From the NCBI GenBank assembly GCA_946539175.1, contig CAMNHH010000080.1, positions 1-10,052 of the forward strand: 10,052 nt of DNA, written 5' to 3'. The first letter of the stretch is position 1. Every line of letters starts with the position of its first letter. This DNA is from an uncultured Clostridia bacterium (GTDB lineage Bacteria; Bacillota; Clostridia; Oscillospirales; Oscillospiraceae). The notes beneath the pieces are model-generated. The model was given only the letters and a program-made list of their open reading frames with translations, ran no database searches and was not told the DNA's origin. Positions 1 to 6,248 of the stretch are shown in pieces. A program made the translations under genes and the position numbers.

Positions 1-3
1 CGT

Positions 4-300
4 ACCGGCCTGTGACAAGGTCGCACTAGCCGGGGAGATAGCGGTGCCCTGTCACCTGCAATCCGCTATAGCAGGAGTGAATTCCTACACCCGGGCTTGC
101 GTTGTGTTGCTGTCCGGATAAGTAGTGTCGAGGGATCGGTCTCACGCAACGGAACCCCGTGAACCATGTCAGGCGGGGAACCGAGCAGCATTAAGCGGCA
201 AGTTTCGTGTGCCGTGGGTCAGCCGTTTCTGAGCTGGCTGTCCGGGAAACGGGGATAACGCAAGTTCAAATGTAGGTGTGCGATCTTGTCATGGGCCGGT
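4..300 (+). ncRNA. ffs: Signal recognition particle RNA, long Gram-positive type (scRNA / 6S-like SRP RNA)
   Basis: This is the RNA scaffold of the signal recognition particle. It binds Ffh and, in Firmicutes, also has an Alu domain, and it targets nascent membrane and secreted proteins to FtsY/Sec. The 5' part closely resembles the Bacillus subtilis scr Alu domain (GGGGAGATAGCGGTGCCCTG, then GCAATCCGCTATAGCAGG). Domain IV is recognisable around 165-195: CATGTCAGG, a CGG-GGAA-CCG stem with a GGAA (GNRA) tetraloop, then AGCAGCATTAAG, the Ffh-binding asymmetric loop. The ends close in a continuous helix: bases 4-26 pair with 278-300 over 23 bp, with three G-U pairs, so the gene appears complete or nearly so. 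Exact mature ends cannot be read, and the helix may continue to base 2. Its promoter lies left of the window. Position directly before dnaX-ebfC-recR matches B. subtilis scr. Confidence 0.95.
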
Positions 301-317
301 ATTGCGCATAGGCGCAA

Positions 318-356
318 GGCGCGCAGGGGACGGTTCTCTGTGCCTGCGGCGCTTTT
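318..356 (+). terminator. Probable intrinsic terminator of the SRP RNA
   Basis: GGCGCGCAGG (318-327) pairs with CCTGCGGCGC (343-352). The stem has about 10 bp including one bulged G, the loop is 15 nt, and TTTT (353-356) follows. Placement 18 nt after the SRP RNA closing helix suits a 3'-end terminator. The T tract is short and the loop is long, so efficiency is uncertain. Its left arm is shared with a longer competing hairpin (321-401). Confidence 0.55.
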
Positions 357-401
357 GTCATATTGAAGCAGAAATCATGCACAGAGAACCGTCCTCTGTG
401 C
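321..401 (+). repeat. Pair of inverted REP-like palindromic repeats forming a long hairpin
   Basis: Bases 321-343 pair with 379-401 over 23 positions, 21 Watson-Crick and 2 G-U, including a perfect 16-bp core (328-343 with 379-394, GGACGGTTCTCTGTGC and its complement). The 35-nt spacer contains TTTTGTCATATTGAAG. Each copy is itself an imperfect palindrome; in the right copy GCACAGAG (379-386) pairs with CTCTGTGC (394-401) across a 7-nt loop. Two head-to-head short palindromes in an intergenic gap is the architecture of REP/BIME elements mobilised by RAYT (Y1) transposases. The ACAGAGAACCGTCC motif resembles dispersed intergenic repeats I recall from Clostridia, but this is not verified. No transposase gene is in the window. 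Confidence 0.6.
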
Positions 402-417
402 GAGGAAAGGTGAACCG

Positions 418-2016
<1,599 letters not shown>

Positions 2017-2019
2017 AAC

Positions 2020-2042
2020 CGGCTGGCAGACGCTGTCAGCCG
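2020..2042 (+). other. Intercistronic hairpin between dnaX and ebfC
   Basis: CGGCTGGCA (2020-2028) pairs with TGTCAGCCG (2034-2042) over 9 bp with one G-U pair, around a GACGC loop, four bases after the dnaX stop. No T tract follows, so it does not look like an intrinsic terminator. It could protect or process the mRNA, or partly uncouple dnaX expression from ebfC-recR. Confidence 0.45.
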
Positions 2043-2083
2043 CAAGCTATACGTTACAAATTACAAGATCAGGAGGCAATACA

Positions 2084-2440
2084 ATGGCAAAAGGCGGATA
2101 TCGCGGCGGCCCTATGGGGGGCGGCATCAACGCGAACATGATCAAGCAGGCCCAGAAGATGCAGCAGGACATGCTGAAAATGCAGGAGGAAATGGAGAAC
2201 AGGACCTATGACGCCACCGTGGGCGGCGGCATGGTCAAGGCCGTGGTGAACGGCAAGCACAGCGTGGTGGCCATGGAGATCAATCCCGAGGCCGTGGATC
2301 CCGAGGACGTGGAGATGCTCCAGGATATGATCGTGGCGGCGGTGAACGAGGCCATGCGGAAGGCGGAGGCCGACGCCAGCGCCAGCATGAGCAAGCTGAC
2401 CGGCAGCCTGAATCTCGGCGGACTGGGCGGGCTGTTCTGA
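2084..2440 (+). CDS. ebfC: YbaB/EbfC family nucleoid-associated protein
   Basis: This 118-residue protein is a small, dimeric DNA-binding protein of the YbaB/EbfC (B. subtilis YaaK) family. The family is encoded almost universally between dnaX and recR, and its precise role in nucleoid structure or repair is not settled. Typical features are a Gly-rich N-terminus (2-17), a Met/Gln/Glu-rich first helix (NMIKQAQKMQQDMLKMQEEM, 18-37), the core strand segment TVGGGMVKAVVNGKH (45-59), the VDPEDVEMLQDMIVAAVNEA helix region (71-90) and a Gly/Leu-rich tail. The start is set by AGGAGG at 2071-2076, seven bases before ATG. The stop overlaps the recR start by one base (TGATG), indicating translational coupling. 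Confidence 0.95.
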   Translation: MAKGGYRGGPMGGGINANMIKQAQKMQQDMLKMQEEMENRTYDATVGGGMVKAVVNGKHSVVAMEINPEAVDPEDVEMLQDMIVAAVNEAMRKAEADASASMSKLTGSLNLGGLGGLF

Positions 2441-3042
2441 TGCTGCGCTACTTTCCCACCGCCCTGGAGCGGCTGACGGAGGAATTCGCCAAGCTGCCCG
2501 GCATCGGGGGCAAGACCGCCCAGCGCCTGGCCTTCCACGTGCTGAGCCTGTCGGATGAGGAGGCGGAGGCCTTTGCCAACGCCATCACCGAGGCCAAGCG
2601 CACGGTCCACTGCTGCCCCGTCTGTCAGAATCTCACCGACGGAGCGCTCTGCGCCATCTGCGACGACGAGCGCCGGGACCACAGCGTCATCTGCGTGGTG
2701 GCGGAGCCCCGGGACGTGATCGCCATGGAGCGGGCCCGGGAGTACGACGGGGTCTATCACGTGCTGCACGGGGTCATCTCGCCCCTGAACCACGTGGGAC
2801 CCGACGACATCCGGATCCGGGAGCTGCTGGCCCGGGTGGCCAAGGGCGGCGTGCGGGAGGTCATCATGGCCACCAACCCCGACACCGAGGGGGAGGCCAC
2901 CGCCATGTATCTGTCCCGCCTGCTGCGGCCCATGGAGGTGAAGGTCACCCGCCTGGCCTACGGCATCCCCGTGGGCAGTCAACTGGAATACGCCGACGAG
3001 GTCACGCTGCTCCGGGCCCTGGAGGGCCGCCGGGAGATGTGA
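2440..3042 (+). CDS. recR: Recombination mediator protein RecR
   Basis: RecR acts with RecO (and RecF) to load RecA on SSB-coated single-stranded DNA at gaps and stalled forks. At 200 residues it is standard size. The helix-hairpin-helix is seen as LPGIGGKTAQRLAFHVL (19-35). The C4 zinc finger is C59-x2-C62-x8-C71-x2-C74. The Toprim domain begins with VVAEPRDV (86-93) and includes ATNPDTEGEATA (144-155). The conserved C-terminal segment GIPVGSQLEYADEVTLLRAL follows (175-194). The ATG overlaps the ebfC stop, so there is no separate strong ribosome-binding site and translation is probably coupled. It is the last gene of the dnaX cluster; a GC-rich hairpin starts 9 bases after the stop. Confidence 0.97.
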   Translation: MLRYFPTALERLTEEFAKLPGIGGKTAQRLAFHVLSLSDEEAEAFANAITEAKRTVHCCPVCQNLTDGALCAICDDERRDHSVICVVAEPRDVIAMERAREYDGVYHVLHGVISPLNHVGPDDIRIRELLARVAKGGVREVIMATNPDTEGEATAMYLSRLLRPMEVKVTRLAYGIPVGSQLEYADEVTLLRALEGRREM

Positions 3043-3051
3043 GACCCGTCA

Positions 3052-3094
3052 AAGGGGCCGACGCGAACGAAACGCGCCGGCCCCTTGCGTTGTT
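3052..3094 (+). terminator. Terminator-like hairpin after recR
   Basis: AAGGGGCCG (3052-3060) pairs with CGGCCCCTT (3078-3086). A one-base mismatch is followed by an inner CGCG/CGCG stem and a 7-nt loop (AACGAAA). The downstream tract is only moderately T-rich (GCGTTGTT, 3087-3094), so this is a strong hairpin with a weak T tract. It separates the repair cluster from the promoter of the PGA operon. Confidence 0.65.
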
Positions 3095-3130
3095 CGGAGG
3101 CCTCCTGGAGGCAAAATCGGGTTCCCGGTA

Positions 3131-3180
3131 GAGAAAAAAAAGAAAACTGTCATTTTTTACAAAATTTCCAAAATTTTTTG
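3131..3180 (+). promoter_or_regulatory. AT-rich tract upstream of the capB promoter (possible UP element)
   Basis: In a GC-rich window this stretch is almost all A and T, with A runs at 3134-3141 and T runs at 3153-3158 and 3174-3179. It contains the inverted repeat AAAATTT (3161-3167) / AAATTTT (3171-3177). Its position immediately upstream of the -35 suits an UP element or intrinsically bent DNA that boosts the promoter. This is inferred from composition and location only. Confidence 0.4.
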
Positions 3181-3209
3181 TAGACATTTCCGATTAGAAA
3201 TGTTACAAT
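3181..3209 (+). promoter_or_regulatory. Sigma-A-type promoter of the capBCAD operon, extended -10
   Basis: The -35 is TAGACA (3181-3186, five of six matches to TTGACA) and the -10 is TACAAT (3204-3209, five of six matches to TATAAT), with an ideal 17-bp spacer. TG one base upstream of the -10 (3201-3202) makes it an extended -10. Transcription would start near 3216, giving a leader of about 70 nt before capB. Confidence 0.7.
3184..3203. promoter_or_regulatory. Perfect inverted repeat inside the promoter, candidate operator
   Basis: ACATTTC (3184-3190) and GAAATGT (3197-3203) form a perfect 7-bp inverted repeat around CGATTA. It fills the spacer between -35 and -10 and overlaps the last three bases of the -35. 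A protein bound here would block RNA polymerase or remodel the spacer. The regulator is not identified. Confidence 0.45.
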
Positions 3210-3220
3210 ACTTCACCGGC

Positions 3221-3236
3221 GGAGCAGGCCTGTTCC
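3221..3236. promoter_or_regulatory. Near-perfect 16-bp palindrome just downstream of the predicted start site
   Basis: GGAGCAGGCCTGTTCC is symmetric at seven of its eight base pairs. It lies about 5 to 20 bases after the predicted transcription start, a classic repressor-site position. It may also be chance in GC-rich DNA. Confidence 0.25.
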
Positions 3237-3254
3237 GTCCAAATTTCGAGATTC

Positions 3255-3287
3255 AGGAGGTCGGGGGAACCCGGCGTCAATATTATG
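3255..3287 (+). promoter_or_regulatory. Distant Shine-Dalgarno plus GNRA hairpin before the capB start
   Basis: A consensus AGGAGGT lies at 3255-3261 but the capB ATG is at 3285, 23 bases later, which is too far for normal initiation. Between them CGGG (3262-3265) and CCCG (3270-3273) form a 4-bp stem capped by a GGAA tetraloop. If it folds, the effective spacing falls to about 11 bases. No in-frame ATG, GTG or TTG lies between the Shine-Dalgarno and 3285. Confidence 0.45.
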
Positions 3288-4574
3288 GAACAGTGGAAAC
3301 GATTGATCCTGCTGGTTCTGCTTTCCTTGATCCCGCTTGTGCTGCTGATCATAGAAAAGCGCCAGAACGAGCGCAACCTGAAAAAGCTGAAGATCCGCGT
3401 CAACGTCAACGGCATCCGTGGCAAATCCACCATCACCCGCATGATCTTCTCCATCCTGCGGGAGGCGGGCTGCCAGGTGGTGGGCAAGACCACCGGCACC
3501 GCGGCCCGGATGTTCTACTGGGATCAGAGCGAAGAGGAGGAGCTGAAGCGGCTGCCCCGGGGCGTCAGCATCAGCGAGCAGATCCGGGTGATCCGCAAGG
3601 CGGTGAAGCGCGGGGCCAACGCGCTGGTCTGCGAGTGCATGGCGGTGCGGCCCGACTATCAGGTCGCCTACCAGCACCACATCATCAAGGCGGACGTGCT
3701 GGCCATCGTCAACGTGCTGGAGGACCATCTGGACGAGATGGGACCCACGCTGGAGCAGCTGGCCTGGGCCTTTGCCGACACCATCCCCTACAACGGGACC
3801 GCCGTGGTGCCCGACTGTGAGTTCACCGACTACTTCCGCAGGATCGCCGCGGAGCGGGGCTCCCGCATCCTGGTGATCAATCCCGAGATGATCTCCCAGG
3901 AATACCTGGATCTGTTTCCCTACAAGGTCTTCGACAACAACTGTGCCATGGCCCTGGGCGTGGCCCGGGCGCTGGGCATCGACGACGAGACCAGTCTGCG
4001 GGGCATGCTGAAGGCTGCCCCGGACCCCGGCGCCCTGCAGGTGATTCCCCTGCGGCGGGAGGGTCTGCAGACCTGGTTCGTCAACGCCTTCGCCGCCAAC
4101 GAGCCCGCCTCCACCCTGGAGATCTGGGAGTATCTGCACCAGGAGAACATCCCCATGGAGATGCCGGTGGTGGTGATGAACTGCCGCCCGGACCGGGTGG
4201 ACCGCTCCTATCAGTTCGCCCGGGACTGCCTGCCCTACATGGGCCCCATCCAGCTTGTGGTCATCGGTGAGATGACCGCCCCCATCCGCCGGGCCCGGCG
4301 CCGGGGCAAGCTGAAGAACGTGAAGGTCTACAAGGAGCTGCAGGGCAAATCCGTGGAGGAGATCATGTCCGTGCTGGTGCCCATGCTGAACGGACACGTG
4401 CTGGTGGGCGTGGGCAATATCCACGGCATCGGGGAGGAATTCATCGAGGCCCTCTACGGCCTGGACGAGCAGGGCCAGCCCGGCGTATTCGCCGCAGCGA
4501 AGGATCCCCCCGCGGAGGTCATCCGCGCCCAGATAAAGCGTCTGGAGCAATGGGATGGAGGATGGAAGAAATGA
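3285..4574 (+). CDS. capB: Poly-gamma-glutamate synthase subunit PgsB/CapB (ATP-dependent amide ligase)
   Basis: PgsB/CapB activates the gamma-carboxyl of glutamate with ATP and elongates poly-gamma-glutamate at the membrane, working with PgsC and PgsA. Its fold is related to Mur ligases. The 429 residues begin with a membrane segment (about 6-24). They continue with the family signature VNVNGIRGKSTITR (39-52, P-loop K47), GKTTGTAARMFYWD (67-80), ECMAVRPDYQ (117-126), NVLEDHLDEMGPT (143-155), TIPYNG (166-171), DPGALQVIPL (247-256), NAFAANEPAST (267-277), MNCRPDRVDR (298-307) and GVGNIHG (375-381), all closely like B. subtilis PgsB. It is slightly longer than the roughly 393-residue B. subtilis protein, mainly through a charged C-terminal tail after about 396. 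It is the first gene of the operon, and its stop overlaps the capC start (ATGA). Translation initiation looks unusual (see the leader hairpin). Confidence 0.95.
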   Translation: MEQWKRLILLVLLSLIPLVLLIIEKRQNERNLKKLKIRVNVNGIRGKSTITRMIFSILREAGCQVVGKTTGTAARMFYWDQSEEEELKRLPRGVSISEQIRVIRKAVKRGANALVCECMAVRPDYQVAYQHHIIKADVLAIVNVLEDHLDEMGPTLEQLAWAFADTIPYNGTAVVPDCEFTDYFRRIAAERGSRILVINPEMISQEYLDLFPYKVFDNNCAMALGVARALGIDDETSLRGMLKAAPDPGALQVIPLRREGLQTWFVNAFAANEPASTLEIWEYLHQENIPMEMPVVVMNCRPDRVDRSYQFARDCLPYMGPIQLVVIGEMTAPIRRARRRGKLKNVKVYKELQGKSVEEIMSVLVPMLNGHVLVGVGNIHGIGEEFIEALYGLDEQGQPGVFAAAKDPPAEVIRAQIKRLEQWDGGWKK

Positions 4575-5026
4575 CAATGATCACGGAATTTTATCTGGCG
4601 ATTGCGGTGGGTCTGATCATCAGCATCGCCATGGAGGAGTTTTTGGGCGTCAGCGCCGGCGGCGTGGTGGCGGCGGGCTATCTCGCCATGATCTGCGACG
4701 ACCTGGTGTCCATGCTGGTGGTGCTGCTGGTGTCTCTGGCCACCTATCTGGTGGTGGAGCTGGTGCTGTCCCGCTTCCTGCTGCTGTTCGGCAAGCGGAA
4801 GTTCGTGGCCTGCCTGCTGGTGAGCCTGATCTTCAAGGTGGCGGCGGACCTTCTGGTGCCCACCCTGCCCTTCGCCACCCTGGCCTTCCGGGGCATCGGC
4901 ATCATCAGCCCCGGCCTCATCGCCAACACCAGCGCCCGGCAGGGCCTGCACATCACCATTCCCGCGGTACTGGCGGCCACCTACGCCACCTTCGGCATCG
5001 TGCGGCTGCTGATGCTGCTGTTCTGA
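4571..5026 (+). CDS. capC: Poly-gamma-glutamate biosynthesis protein PgsC/CapC (membrane subunit)
   Basis: PgsC/CapC is the small integral-membrane partner of PgsB, required for PGA polymerisation and probably export. The start at 4571 is preferred because its ATG overlaps the capB stop as ATGA, GGAGG lies at 4557-4561 with a 9-base spacing, and the resulting 151 residues (MTMITEFYLAIAVG) align with the B. subtilis PgsC N-terminus and its 149-residue length. Upstream ATGs at 4550 and 4562 would place that Shine-Dalgarno after or against the start. Hydrophobic segments lie at about 7-20, 29-41, 45-66, 78-95 and 129-149. The family signature RGIGIISPGLIANTSARQGL is at 107-126 (roughly), and GKRKFVA (74-80) matches the GRRKFAA region of PgsC. 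Confidence 0.93.
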   Translation: MTMITEFYLAIAVGLIISIAMEEFLGVSAGGVVAAGYLAMICDDLVSMLVVLLVSLATYLVVELVLSRFLLLFGKRKFVACLLVSLIFKVAADLLVPTLPFATLAFRGIGIISPGLIANTSARQGLHITIPAVLAATYATFGIVRLLMLLF

Positions 5027-5034
5027 GGTGTGTC

Positions 5035-6225
5035 ATGAAAAGACGCAACAGCTTACATCCCGCGCCGGAGGAACGGAAGCTCCGTCTGCGGGATCGGATG
5101 ATGATCCTCTCCCGGCAGGACCGGATGGGCAAGGCCATGCCCAGCTGGTATCGGGTCCTTGGCGCGGTGCTCGTGCTGAGCCTGGTGCTGCTCCTGCTGG
5201 GCAGCAGCCGGACCAAGGCCCTGCGGACCCGGAGCGTTCCCGCCGAGCCCCTGGTGGACGGCACCCTGCGGCTCTGCTTCACCGGCGATCTGGATCTGAG
5301 CCGCAATGTGGCGGAGCTGGGGGAGCAGGAGGGCTATGAGACCCTGTTCTCCGGCGTGGCCCCCCTGTGGACCGACGCCTCCCTGGTGTTCTCCTGCCTG
5401 GACGGGGCCGTGGTCCCGGCGGACAGCGAGGCATTCCCGGCCCTGGAGACCGCGAAGGAGCCCTGTCCCGTGGACGTAGAGGCCCTGCGGGCCGCTGCCG
5501 GGGCGGGCATCAACGCCTTCAGCCTGGCCAACGACCGCAGCTATGACTACGGCAGCGCGGGTCTGGCCCGGACCGTCAGCGCCATGGACCAGCTGGGCTT
5601 AAGCTATGCCGGAACCGGGGCGGATCTCCCCACCGCCGGCATGTATCGGGTTCTGGAGACCGAGGGGATGCGGGTTGGCTTCGTGGCCTGCTCCGCGGTG
5701 AATCCCAACGGTCCCGGCCCCATCGACGATTACTGCGTCACCAGCACCGCCTACAGCGCCCTGTACCGCAACGTGCTGCTGGCCAGCGACGAGACGGACT
5801 TCGTGGTGGTCTACGTCTGCTGGGGCGAGCAGGACGGTCTGGCCGTCACCGAGGCCCAGCGGCGGGTGGCCCGCCAGCTGATCCGCTCCGGCGCCGATCT
5901 GGTGATCGGCACCCATCCCCACGTGCTGCAGCCTGTGGAGCAGTTTGAGGGCGGCTGGATCTTCTACAGCCTGGGGGACCTGGTCAGCGACCGGAACCAG
6001 CGGGGCGAGCGGGAGTCCGTGCTGCTGCGGCTGGATCTGGATCCGGCGGAGGGCAGCGGCAGCTTTACGCTGATCCCCCTGCTGCTGCAGGATTTCTGCC
6101 CCAGCGTCACGGAGAACAGCTTCTACGTGGCCCAGATCCACCGGAGCCTGCTGCGGGAGCTGCCGGAGGGCAGCTACACCGCGGCGGACAACGGCAGAGT
6201 GACCATACCCATCTCACTTTCCTGA
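5035..6225 (+). CDS. capA: PGA synthesis protein PgsA/CapA, PGA_cap metallophosphoesterase-like, divergent active site
   Basis: PgsA/CapA is the membrane-anchored extracytoplasmic member of the PGA synthase and is needed for chain production or transport. The 396-residue protein starts at 5035, with GAGGTG (5025-5030) just upstream, and has a basic cytoplasmic N-terminus, one membrane segment (about 39-57) and an external PGA_cap domain. Family landmarks are present but altered. TGDLDLSR (83-90) keeps D85. The usual Asn-x-Glu is Cys-Leu-Asp (121-123). The usual Asn-Asn-His before the DYG motif is Asn-Asp-Arg (166-168, then DYG 171-173). The usual HWGxEY is CWGEQD (262-267). HPHVLQPVE (294-302) and FYSLGDLVSD (310-319) are retained. 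Since these positions normally form the metal site, the protein may bind metal differently or act structurally; that is inference. The gene lies eight bases after the capC stop. Confidence 0.9.
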   Translation: MKRRNSLHPAPEERKLRLRDRMMILSRQDRMGKAMPSWYRVLGAVLVLSLVLLLLGSSRTKALRTRSVPAEPLVDGTLRLCFTGDLDLSRNVAELGEQEGYETLFSGVAPLWTDASLVFSCLDGAVVPADSEAFPALETAKEPCPVDVEALRAAAGAGINAFSLANDRSYDYGSAGLARTVSAMDQLGLSYAGTGADLPTAGMYRVLETEGMRVGFVACSAVNPNGPGPIDDYCVTSTAYSALYRNVLLASDETDFVVVYVCWGEQDGLAVTEAQRRVARQLIRSGADLVIGTHPHVLQPVEQFEGGWIFYSLGDLVSDRNQRGERESVLLRLDLDPAEGSGSFTLIPLLLQDFCPSVTENSFYVAQIHRSLLRELPEGSYTAADNGRVTIPISLS

Positions 6226-6248
6226 CAGCGCTGTGAAAGGATGATACC

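Noticed and set aside
3096..3112. GGAGGCCTCC palindrome and overlapping GCCTCC/GGAGGC near-palindrome after the recR hairpin
   Set aside because: Short, GC-rich and with no T tract or promoter relation; likely chance, although a secondary terminator role cannot be excluded.
3200..3820. 206-codon + strand frame overlapping the capB leader and 5' half
   Set aside because: Out of frame with capB, low complexity, and no ribosome-binding site; capB explains the region.
3213..4577. 454-codon open frame on the - strand opposite capB
   Set aside because: Shadow of the clear PgsB homologue, rich in His/Gln/Gly/Leu with no family features.
4555..5034. N-terminal extension of capA overlapping capC
   Set aside because: The frame is open but the peptide is Gly/Arg/His-rich shadow of capC; the start at 5035 has a good Shine-Dalgarno and gives a normal PgsA N-terminus.
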